Assembly: GCF_000284035.1 (NCBI RefSeq)
Contig: NC_016887.1
Span: 1,860,001-1,924,000 of the forward strand
Length of the DNA: 64,000 nucleotides
DNA from: Nocardia cyriacigeorgica GUH-2
GTDB taxonomy: Bacteria > Actinomycetota > Actinomycetes > Mycobacteriales > Mycobacteriaceae
Reading direction: 5' to 3'
Shown: piece by piece, positions 23,927 through 31,202 of the stretch
Layout of the letters: each line of letters starts with the position of its first letter
Numbering within the stretch: position 1 is the first letter of the stretch
Notes under the pieces: generated by a model
The model's input: the letters and a program-made list of their open reading frames with translations, nothing else
What the model was told of the DNA's origin: nothing
Databases searched by the model: none
Position numbers and translations under genes: made by a program

Positions 23927-25201
23927 GTGAAGATTGCCATTCCTCTCACGGGAACCCGTGGTGACGTGCAGCCGATCGTCGCGCTGGGTCGCGAACTCGA
24001 AGGCCGCGGGCACGATGTGCTCATCGGTGCCCCACCGAATCTGGTCGATTTCGTCACCGACGCCGGGCTCACCGCGCGCGCGTGCGGTCCCGATATCCAG
24101 CAGCTCTACAGTTCCCCCGAGGGGCAGCAGGCCCTGGCGGCGGGCAGCACGTTCCGGTTGATGCAGCTGGTCGGGCGGCAGATGGCCGGGTATGCGGCGC
24201 AGATGAATCAGGAAGTCATCGATGTGTGCGCCGATGCCGAATTGATCGTCGCGACCACCGTCACCGAAGATCGCGCCGCGTCGGTGGCCGAAGCGATGGA
24301 TGTTCCGCTGGTGAGCCTGCACTACTACCCGTGCCGCTACACCGGCCGGTATCCGTTTCCCGGCGCGCTGCCGCCGCACTGGAATCCACCCGCGGTGATC
24401 AACCGCACCACCTGGGTGCTGGCCGAGAATCTGCGCCGGGTGGTGTTCGCGCGCTATCTGAACGAGCTGCGCGGGCGGCTCGGCCTGCCGAACTCCTGGG
24501 CCAGTACGGCCGCGGTGCTGGCCAAGGCCAAGGTGCCCGAGATCCAGATCTACGATCCGGCGCTGGTGCCCGGGCTGGCGCAGGAATGGGGCGAGCGGCG
24601 TCCGTTCACCGGCTTCCTCACCCTCGATCAGCAGACCCGCGCCGCCGTCGGTGAGCTCGCCGGCGATCACCACGACATCCTGGCCTGGGTCGACGCCGGT
24701 GATCCGCCGGTGTTCTTCGGCTTCGGCAGCATGCCGATCCGCGATATGGCCTCGGTGCTGGCGATGGTGTCGCAGGTGTCGGCGCGGCTCGGCGTGCGGG
24801 CGCTGGTGAGTGTGGGGTGGAGCGATCTCGACGTCGACGCCGAGGTGGGCGAGCATGTGAAGGTCGTCGGCCCGTTCGCCCACGATGTGGTGTTCCCGCG
24901 CTGCGCGGCGGCGGTGCATCACGGCGGGATCGGGACGCTGTTCGAAAGCCTGCGCGCCGGACTACCCACGCTGGTGTGTTCGGTGTCGTTCGAGCAGCCG
25001 ATGTGGGGCGGGCAGGTGGAGCGGCTCGGCGTCGGCGCGCATCTGCGGTTCACCCGGCTCACCGCGCAGGCGCTCGAGGAGAAACTGCGGTCGGTGCTCA
25101 CTCCGGAACACCGGGCCCGGGCGCGCGAGTTCGCGTCCACGTTGATCACCGAAGGTGCGAGTGCCCGCGCCGCCGACGTCATCGAGGCCGCGGGCCGGTG
25201 A
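23927..25201 (+). CDS. Glycosyltransferase family 1 (MGT/sterol-glucosyltransferase-like)
   Basis: A 424-residue GT-B enzyme. The N-terminal acceptor domain begins IAIPLTGTRGDVQPIVALGRELEGRGH, the signature of the UDP-glucosyltransferases that act on sterols, macrolides and other lipophilic natural products. The C-terminal donor domain has VFFGFGSMP and AAVHHGGIGTLFESLRAGLPTLV, the nucleotide-sugar motif. No signal peptide. GTG 23927 is preceded by a GAAAGAAG sequence. The gene overlaps the ABC-2 permease (GTGA), so glycosylation and export may be coupled. The acceptor is unknown; the divergent GT4-P450 fusion is a candidate partner. Confidence 0.9.
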   Translation: MKIAIPLTGTRGDVQPIVALGRELEGRGHDVLIGAPPNLVDFVTDAGLTARACGPDIQQLYSSPEGQQALAAGSTFRLMQLVGRQMAGYAAQMNQEVIDVCADAELIVATTVTEDRAASVAEAMDVPLVSLHYYPCRYTGRYPFPGALPPHWNPPAVINRTTWVLAENLRRVVFARYLNELRGRLGLPNSWASTAAVLAKAKVPEIQIYDPALVPGLAQEWGERRPFTGFLTLDQQTRAAVGELAGDHHDILAWVDAGDPPVFFGFGSMPIRDMASVLAMVSQVSARLGVRALVSVGWSDLDVDAEVGEHVKVVGPFAHDVVFPRCAAAVHHGGIGTLFESLRAGLPTLVCSVSFEQPMWGGQVERLGVGAHLRFTRLTAQALEEKLRSVLTPEHRARAREFASTLITEGASARAADVIEAAGR

Positions 25202-25959
25202 TCGGGCACGTTCTCGCCGATACGGCCACCATGTTCCAGCGCAGCGCCCGCAAGACGCTGCGCAGCCGGGACACGCTGATCATCTCGCTGCTCATGCCGA
25301 TCCTGATTATGCTGCTGTTCACCTACGTCTTCGGCGGCGCGATCAATGTCGGCGGACCGTATCTGGACTATGTGGTGCCGGGCATCATGCTGCTGTGCGC
25401 CGGGTTCGCCTCCTCGATCACCGCCACCGGCGTCTCCACCGATATGACCAACGGCAGCGTCGACCGGTTCCGCACCCTGCCGATGTTCCGGCAGGCGGTG
25501 CTGGCCGGGCACGTCGCCGAGGGCGTGGTCCGCAACATGATCGCCATCGCGATCGCGGTCGCGGTGGCGGTGGTGCTCGGCTATCGGCCCGAGGCCGGCC
25601 CGCTGGGGTGGCTGGCGGCGGCACTGATGATCGCGCTGTTCGTCACCGCCGTGTGCTGGATCGCCGTCGCGCTCGGCCTGGTCGCCAAGAATCCGGAGGC
25701 GGCCGGCGGGCTTACCTACGCGATCATGTTCATTCCCTATATCTCCAGCGCGTTCGTGCAGACCTCCACCATGCCCGGGTGGCTGCGTGGCTTCGCCGAA
25801 CACCAGCCGGCCACCCCCGTGGTGGAGACGGTGCGCGGGCTGCTCGACGGCACCGGGGCGAGCGCGCACGCCGGCGTCGCGGTGGCGTGGTGCGTGGGAC
25901 TCGGGGCCTTGGGTTTCGCCGGCGCGAGCGCGCAGTTCGCGGCGTTGGCCCGCCGCTGA
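25198..25959 (+). CDS. ABC-2 type transporter permease (DrrB-like)
   Basis: A 253-residue polytopic protein of the ABC-2 (DrrB/NodJ) family. Six hydrophobic segments are visible, starting LIISLLMPILIMLLFTYVFGGA; the conserved NGSVDRFRTLPM loop and the terminal NPEAAGG-YAIMFIPYISSAF-VQTSTMPGWLRGFAEHQPATPV segment of the family are intact. The GTG start overlaps the GT1 stop codon, so it is translationally coupled. No ABC ATPase is encoded nearby, so the partner must be elsewhere. It probably exports the glycosylated product or a lipid. Confidence 0.88.
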   Translation: MIGHVLADTATMFQRSARKTLRSRDTLIISLLMPILIMLLFTYVFGGAINVGGPYLDYVVPGIMLLCAGFASSITATGVSTDMTNGSVDRFRTLPMFRQAVLAGHVAEGVVRNMIAIAIAVAVAVVLGYRPEAGPLGWLAAALMIALFVTAVCWIAVALGLVAKNPEAAGGLTYAIMFIPYISSAFVQTSTMPGWLRGFAEHQPATPVVETVRGLLDGTGASAHAGVAVAWCVGLGALGFAGASAQFAALARR

Positions 25960-26075
25960 GGAGCCCGGTCCCGGCCCGGTTCGTGACCGATCCCAACGGG
26001 TGGCCGGTATCGGCTGGTCGGCGCGGTACGGTTGAGCTTCTATCCGTCCACAGCGTTGTCAGGAGTTTGTCCGCG

Positions 26076-26813
26076 TTGAATGTCGAACCACCGATCCAGG
26101 CCAAGCTGCTGAAGCTCGCCGCCGTCGACGCCGAGCTGACCCGTATCGCGCACCGGCGCACGGTACTGCCCGAGCAGCAGGAGGTCGACCGGCTCGAAAC
26201 CGAACGCAACGCGCACAAAGATGCCGCGGTGGCCGTGGAGATCGTGCTGGACGACCTGGACCGCGACATCCGCAAACTCGAGGGCGAGATCGAGGCCGTG
26301 CGCAAGCGCGAGGAACGCGACCGCGCCATGCTGACCTCCGGTTCGGTCGGCGCCAAGCAGCTGTCGGAACTCCAGCACGAACTCGGCAGCCTGGAGCGGC
26401 GCCGCTCGGTGCTCGAAGACGACCTGCTCGAGGTGATGGAGCGACGCGAGGCCTCCGCCGCCGACCACGACCACGCCGGCGCCCGGCTCAGCAAGGCCGA
26501 CGAGGACCTGGAAACCGCCAAGCGCGCCCGCGACGAGGCGCTGGCCGATCTGGACGTCGCGCAGAACCGCTGCGACGCCGACCGCGCGCAGCTGGTGGGC
26601 GCCTTCCCCGACGAGGTGCTGGCCATCTACGACCGCCAGCGCGCGCAGCACGGTGTCGGCGCCGCCCTGCTGCAAGCCCGCCGCTGCGGCGCCTGCCGGA
26701 TCGAACTCGATCGCGGCGAGATCGCCCGCATCGCCAAGACCGCACCCGAGGTCGTGGTGCGCTGCCCGGAGTGCGGCGCGATCATGGTCCGGACCAAAGA
26801 GTCGGGTCTGTGA
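26076..26813 (+). CDS. Coiled-coil zinc-ribbon protein (Rv2229c type)
   Basis: A 245-residue cytoplasmic protein. Residues about 8-185 form a long antiparallel coiled coil (LAAVDAELTRIAHRR, then ERDRAMLTSGSVGAKQLSELQHEL), and the last about 45 residues carry a C4 zinc ribbon with two CxxC pairs (RRCGACRIEL and RCPECGAI). Function is unproven; the family is conserved beside RNase H/phosphatase genes. The TTG at 26076 was chosen from homology and an AGGAG 10 nt upstream; no ATG or GTG fits. It is followed by the RNase H/phosphatase gene 38 bp later. Confidence 0.9.
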   Translation: MNVEPPIQAKLLKLAAVDAELTRIAHRRTVLPEQQEVDRLETERNAHKDAAVAVEIVLDDLDRDIRKLEGEIEAVRKREERDRAMLTSGSVGAKQLSELQHELGSLERRRSVLEDDLLEVMERREASAADHDHAGARLSKADEDLETAKRARDEALADLDVAQNRCDADRAQLVGAFPDEVLAIYDRQRAQHGVGAALLQARRCGACRIELDRGEIARIAKTAPEVVVRCPECGAIMVRTKESGL

Positions 26814-26851
26814 GCCGGAGCCGGTGAGTTCGAAGCGAGGAGGTGGCGGTG

Positions 26852-28204
26852 GTGTCGGTGCGTGAGGTGATCGTCGAGGCCGACGGCGGCTCGCGCGGCA
26901 ACCCGGGGCCCGCCGGATACGGTGCGGTCGTCTTCGACGCCGGCCACAGCCGCATCCTCGCCGAACGGATGGAATACCTCGGCGTCGCCACCAACAACGT
27001 CGCCGAATACCGCGGCCTCATCGCGGGCCTGGAAGCCGCCGCCGAACTCGGCGCCCGCGAGGTGTCGGTGCGGATGGATTCCAAACTGGTGGTCGAGCAG
27101 ATGTCCGGCCGCTGGAAGGTCAAGCACGCGGCGATGATCCCGCTGGCCGACCGCGCAAAACGCCTGGTCGCCGGGTTCGATCGGGTGAGTTTCCAGTGGA
27201 TTCCGCGCGCGGAGAACGCGCACGCGGACCGGCTGGCCAATGTCGCCATGGATGATGGCGGGCTGGTCGACGAGGTCCGCACCGCGCGCGAGGCGGGTCA
27301 TGCGCCGACCGCGCTCGGCGGCGCCGGTCGGCACGAAGGCGCCCAGGTCGATCCCACCGTGGCGCCCTCACCCGAATCGGCAACGGACGCCGACGCCAAG
27401 GAGACCTCCCGCGGTGCTTCGGCATCCTCCGACGCCGGTTCGGCCGTCGGCATCGAACGCGAGGCGCCGAGCTGGATCGATGAGGTGCGCGAAGCCTCGC
27501 CGCCCGGCGAAACTTCGGCGACGACTTCGCAAAGGGCGCGCGAACCACTCGTGACGGCCAAGCAACCACCGCCCGGCTGGACCGGCCTGAGCGGTCGACC
27601 CACTCGGTTCCTGCTGCTGCGTCACGGCCAGACCGAGCTGTCGATCGAACGCCGCTACTCTGGCCGCGGTAACCCACCGCTCACCGCGCTCGGCCGCGAA
27701 CAAGCGGCGCGGGCGGCGAAGATGCTGGCCGCCAAGGGCGATATCGCCGCGGTGATCTCCTCACCGCTGGGCCGGGCCCAGGAAACGGCCGAGGCCGCCG
27801 CGACCGCGCTCGGAGTGCCGATGCAGATCTGCGAGGGGCTCATCGAAACCGATTTCGGCGACTGGGAGGGGCTGACCTTCGCCGAGGCGGTCGCACGCGA
27901 TCCGCAACTGCACTCCGACTGGCTCGGCGATCCGTCGCTGCCGGCGCCGGGCGGGGAGAGTTTCGACCAGGTGCGCGAGCGGGTGGAAGCGGCGCGCCGC
28001 GATCTCGTCGCGCTCTATCCCGGTGCGAATCTCGTTGTCGTGAGCCATGTCACACCGATCAAGACGCTGCTGCAACTCGCACTCGGGGTCGGTCCGTCCC
28101 TGCTCTACCGGCTGCATCTGGACCTGGCGTCGCTGTCTGTCGCCGAGTTCTACCCGGACGGCGGGTCCTCGGTGCGGCTGGTCAACGATACGAGCTATCT
28201 ATAA
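26852..28204 (+). CDS. Bifunctional RNase H / phosphoglycerate-mutase-like acid phosphatase (Rv2228c type)
   Basis: About 450 residues in two enzymes. The N-terminal RNase HI domain (about 1-140) has the catalytic acids in EADGGSRGNPG, NVAEYRGLIAGLEAA, RMDSKLV and HADRLAN. The C-terminal histidine phosphatase domain (about 245-450) has LRHGQTE, SPLGRAQETAEA, GLIETDFGDWEGLTF and VSHVTPIK; related enzymes act as alpha-ribazole phosphatase (CobC) in B12 synthesis. The joining linker (about 150-240) is Ala/Ser/Glu-rich and makes the protein about 85 residues longer than M. tuberculosis Rv2228c. AGGAGG at 26838-26843 supports the GTG at 26852 (or 26849). Confidence 0.92.
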   Translation: MSVREVIVEADGGSRGNPGPAGYGAVVFDAGHSRILAERMEYLGVATNNVAEYRGLIAGLEAAAELGAREVSVRMDSKLVVEQMSGRWKVKHAAMIPLADRAKRLVAGFDRVSFQWIPRAENAHADRLANVAMDDGGLVDEVRTAREAGHAPTALGGAGRHEGAQVDPTVAPSPESATDADAKETSRGASASSDAGSAVGIEREAPSWIDEVREASPPGETSATTSQRAREPLVTAKQPPPGWTGLSGRPTRFLLLRHGQTELSIERRYSGRGNPPLTALGREQAARAAKMLAAKGDIAAVISSPLGRAQETAEAAATALGVPMQICEGLIETDFGDWEGLTFAEAVARDPQLHSDWLGDPSLPAPGGESFDQVRERVEAARRDLVALYPGANLVVVSHVTPIKTLLQLALGVGPSLLYRLHLDLASLSVAEFYPDGGSSVRLVNDTSYL

Positions 28205-28310
28205 GTCGCCCGGTAACAACTGACATAGGGTGCCCTCACGGGCTGCGGCGTGTTGTTTTGGAGGATTGGCTAATCCCCAGCGTGCGCGGCGAATCCTGCC
28301 GAACTCCAAC

Positions 28311-28331
28311 GTAATTGCGCATGACAATTAC
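28311..28331. promoter_or_regulatory. Perfect dyad GTAATTG-N7-CAATTAC, candidate operator
   Basis: Seven-base perfect inverted arms (28311-28317 and 28325-28331) around CGCATGA. It is strongly AT-rich for this genome and lies about 25 bp upstream of the -35 of the candidate cluster promoter, so it is placed like a TetR/MarR-type operator or activator site. No regulator gene is adjacent. Confidence 0.6.
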
Positions 28332-28355
28332 TTTGGCGAGCGAATCCCGGTTGCA

Positions 28356-28385
28356 TTGGTCGAATTTAGAGGATCGCGGTACGCT
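28356..28385 (+). promoter_or_regulatory. Candidate promoter of the monooxygenase-NRPS genes
   Basis: TTGGTC (28356-28361), an 18-bp spacer, then TACGCT (28380-28385). Weak at -35 but in the AT-rich patch and downstream of the dyad. Confidence 0.35.
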
Positions 28386-28556
28386 TCGGACCGGTCAGGC
28401 ACAGGCGTCCCGTCCGGCCTGTCTGATCGGGGAAGGGTGTTGGGTTCCCGGTCAGCGCTGTCGGGGGTGACGATCGGCGAGTAATGCTGCTCACCAGCGG
28501 TTTCGAGGGATGACTCCGCGCTGTGCTGCCTAGTGGTCTATGAGAGTGCAGGTTCG

Positions 28557-31031
28557 ATGAGCAGTCCGATCAAGGTAGTTGTACTAGGGGCGGGGATCGG
28601 CGGACTCACCACTGCCGCCGCATTGCGACATGCCGGGTTCGGGGTCGAGCTCTACGAGGCGGGCCCCGAGCTGCGGGCCCAGGGATTCGGTCTTTCGGTA
28701 CAGGCCAACGGAATCAACGCACTGCGCAGCCTCGATCTCGGTATCGACACCGAACTGCTCGAGCGTGGCGGACGCGTGGAGACCTTCCAGTTCCGCAAGC
28801 CGGATGGCACCCTGATCCGGGAGCTGCCGGTCTACAAGCTCGACGCCCGGCTCGGCGCGCCCGCGGTGGCGCTGCATCGCGCCGATCTGCATACCGCGCT
28901 GGTGCGCGCGATCGGCGACACCCCCACCTTCACCGGTGCCCAGGCCACCCGCTTCATCGATGACGGTGAGCGCGTGCGGGTCGAGTTCGCCGACGGCCGG
29001 GTGGCCGAGGGTGATCTGCTGGTCGGCGCCGACGGCATCCACTCCATGGTGCGCGCCCAGCTGCACGGCCGGTCCGAGCCGCGACCGGGCAATTTCGTGT
29101 GCTGGCTGGCCTGTATCCCGTTCGAGCATCCCCGCGTGCCGCGCGGTGCGTCGGCCCATTACTGGGGCACCGGAATGCGTTTCGGCATCCACGACATCGG
29201 CCACGGCCGGGTGTACTGGTGGGGCACGATGACCATGCCGGGCGCCGAGGCCGCCGACTGGCAGGGCACCAAGGACGACCTGCTGCGCCTGTACGCCGAC
29301 TGGGCGCCGGAGGTGCGCGCCTGCATCGAGCAGACCGAATGGTCGCAGGTGCTGGCCGTGCCCGCGCAGGACCGTCCGCCGCTGGCCGAACTCGGCCGCG
29401 GCCGGGTCACCCTGCTCGGCGATGCCGCGCATCCGATGCTGCCCAGTCTGGGACAGGGCGCGAACTCGGCCATCGAAGACGCCGTGGTGCTCGCGCACAC
29501 CCTGGCCAACTCGCTGGATCCGGTGGCCGGGCTGCGTCGCTACGAGCAGTTGCGCGCCGACCGCAGCGCCATGTTCGTCAACGGTTCGGCGCAGCTGGCC
29601 AAGGTCGAGCAGACCGACAGCGACAAGGCCGTCGCCGTGCGCGATGCCTACTTCCGCCGCGCGCCGGAGGGTTTCTTCCTGAACAACCTGGCCAAGCCCA
29701 TGGGCTTCCCGGAGCTGGGCGGACCGAGCGTCGAGCTGCCGCGCGCGCTCTCGCCGATGGAGCGCTGGCACTGGATCGCCGATCAGCTGGCGCCGCTGCA
29801 CATCCTGTCGCGGGTGCGGGTGCACGGTACCGTCACTGCCGAGCAGATCCGCGGGGGTCTCGACGAAGTGCAGCGCCGACATCCGCTGCTGCGGGTGGCG
29901 ATCGCGGCGAATCCGGATGGCACCGAACCGAAGTTCGTGCCGACCGATCGTCCGCTGCCGCTGCGCGTGGTGGAATCGGCCGACCCCGATGCCTGGCTGT
30001 CCGAGACGGACGAGGTCGAGCTGCGTGAGCCGTTCGACTGGCAGCAGGGCCCGCTGGGCCGCGCGGTGCTGATCACCGACCCGGCCGGCCAGAGCGCCGA
30101 CCTGGTGGTCACGCTGCACTACGCGATCGCCGACGGCGAGTCCGCGATGACGGTTGCCAAGCAGATCCTCCAGGTCGCCGCCGGTGAGGCGAGCCGCCTG
30201 CCGGCCGCGCCGGTGCGGCCCGGTCCGGAGCAGCTGTTCCCGGCGAAGTACCGGGGCGGCAGCGGAACTCGCAAGATGATTGTTGCCCAGTTGCGCGATC
30301 AGCTGGCGATGCTGCGCAAGCCGCGCCGGCTGGAACCGACCACCCTGGTGCCGCCCGCGCAGCGGCGCAGCCGCGTGGTGCACCGCACCCTCGACGGCGA
30401 TCGGCTCGACGCGCTGCTGGCCGGCTGCGAGTCCCGCGGCGTGAGCTTGCAGTCGGTGCTGTCGGCGGCGTTGCTGGTGGGCGCGGCCCGCGAGGCAGGC
30501 ACCACGGGCGCGGCGCCGTACACGGTGGGCAGCTCGGTGAACTTCCGCTCGCACCTCGACGGTGTGGTCTCCGACGCCGAAGTCGGTTCCTACCAGGGCA
30601 TGATCGCCACCATGGCGAACTACGCGCCGTGGGCGTCGCTGTGGCAGCTCGCCGCGGAGATCGACGGCGCCTACCGCGAGCGGATGGCGCGCCGGGACCA
30701 CATGTCGGCGCTGAATCTGCTGCAGGCGGTCGGCCCGAAGTCCGTGGCGGCCAGCGCTTCGACGGTGAAGCTGATGGACAGCCGCGGTCCCGGCCACCTG
30801 TGCATGACCTACCTGGGACAGTACGACGTCCCGGACAAGATCGGTGCCTGGCGGCTGTCGGAGGCGCAGTTCGTCTCCGGCATGTCGGTGAGCGGTTTCA
30901 TCATGGCGACCGCCAATGCCACCCACGGCCAGTTGTCGTTCAACGTCGGCTACGTGGAACCCGCGGTGTCGACCGAACGGGCCGAACTGCTCGCCGACGA
31001 GAGCATCCGGGCGCTGCTGTCAGCGATCTGA
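28557..31031 (+). CDS. FAD-dependent monooxygenase - condensation-like domain fusion
   Basis: An 824-residue two-domain protein. Residues 1-~385 are a group A (PHBH-fold) FAD monooxygenase: GAGIGG at 11-16, the DG motif GADGIH at 157-162 and the GD motif LLGDAAHP at 286-293. Residues ~395-824 are a condensation/PapA-type acyltransferase domain, beginning LSPMERWHWIADQLAPLH. Its catalytic motif reads LHYAIADGES: H521 is the first position, but the normally catalytic second His is Tyr522 while Asp526-Gly527 are kept. The domain may bind rather than catalyse, or use another residue. The ATG at 28557 lacks a strong ribosome site. It precedes the NRPS by 171 bp on the same strand, so a shared pathway is likely. 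Confidence 0.87.
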   Translation: MSSPIKVVVLGAGIGGLTTAAALRHAGFGVELYEAGPELRAQGFGLSVQANGINALRSLDLGIDTELLERGGRVETFQFRKPDGTLIRELPVYKLDARLGAPAVALHRADLHTALVRAIGDTPTFTGAQATRFIDDGERVRVEFADGRVAEGDLLVGADGIHSMVRAQLHGRSEPRPGNFVCWLACIPFEHPRVPRGASAHYWGTGMRFGIHDIGHGRVYWWGTMTMPGAEAADWQGTKDDLLRLYADWAPEVRACIEQTEWSQVLAVPAQDRPPLAELGRGRVTLLGDAAHPMLPSLGQGANSAIEDAVVLAHTLANSLDPVAGLRRYEQLRADRSAMFVNGSAQLAKVEQTDSDKAVAVRDAYFRRAPEGFFLNNLAKPMGFPELGGPSVELPRALSPMERWHWIADQLAPLHILSRVRVHGTVTAEQIRGGLDEVQRRHPLLRVAIAANPDGTEPKFVPTDRPLPLRVVESADPDAWLSETDEVELREPFDWQQGPLGRAVLITDPAGQSADLVVTLHYAIADGESAMTVAKQILQVAAGEASRLPAAPVRPGPEQLFPAKYRGGSGTRKMIVAQLRDQLAMLRKPRRLEPTTLVPPAQRRSRVVHRTLDGDRLDALLAGCESRGVSLQSVLSAALLVGAAREAGTTGAAPYTVGSSVNFRSHLDGVVSDAEVGSYQGMIATMANYAPWASLWQLAAEIDGAYRERMARRDHMSALNLLQAVGPKSVAASASTVKLMDSRGPGHLCMTYLGQYDVPDKIGAWRLSEAQFVSGMSVSGFIMATANATHGQLSFNVGYVEPAVSTERAELLADESIRALLSAI

Positions 31032-31063
31032 GACAGATCGTTCACCGCCCCACAACCGCATGG

Positions 31064-31085
31064 CGGCCCGGCAGCCCCCGGGCCG
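31064..31085 (+). terminator. Hairpin between the monooxygenase fusion and the NRPS gene
   Basis: CGGCCCGG (31064-31071) and CCGGGCCG (31078-31085), a perfect 8-bp stem with 6-nt loop, 33 nt after the stop codon. No U-tract; it may attenuate or only punctuate the transcript. Confidence 0.4.
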
Positions 31086-31202
31086 TCATCGCCACAACCT
31101 TCGATCGATACGGACGACTGCCCGTGCGTCCCCGCGTGATCACAGCGCCGTGACCCGCCGACGCCGGCAGTGGGTCCGAACCTGGCCGTACGAGGAGCAA
31201 CC

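Larger units (their letters stand above)
28205..28556. other. Regulatory intergenic region before the NRPS-type cluster
   Basis: About 350 bp, locally richer in A+T than the rest of the window between about 28250 and 28390. An 84-codon open frame here has no family resemblance and no ribosome site. The region holds a perfect 21-bp dyad (28311-28331), a plausible promoter (28356-28385) and a leader of about 165 nt for the monooxygenase fusion gene. Confidence 0.6.

Noticed and set aside
28311..28331. IdeR iron box at the NRPS-type cluster
   Set aside because: The sequence does not follow the TTAGGTTAG-type pattern, and the nearby genes give no clear siderophore signature beyond an EntF-like serine code.
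28230..28484. 84-codon frame upstream of the monooxygenase fusion
   Set aside because: No family resemblance or ribosome site; it overlaps a dyad and promoter-like sequences, so the region is better read as regulatory.
28557..31031. Two separate genes, monooxygenase and acyltransferase
   Set aside because: No stop codon or start signal at the junction near residue 390; the frame is continuous.
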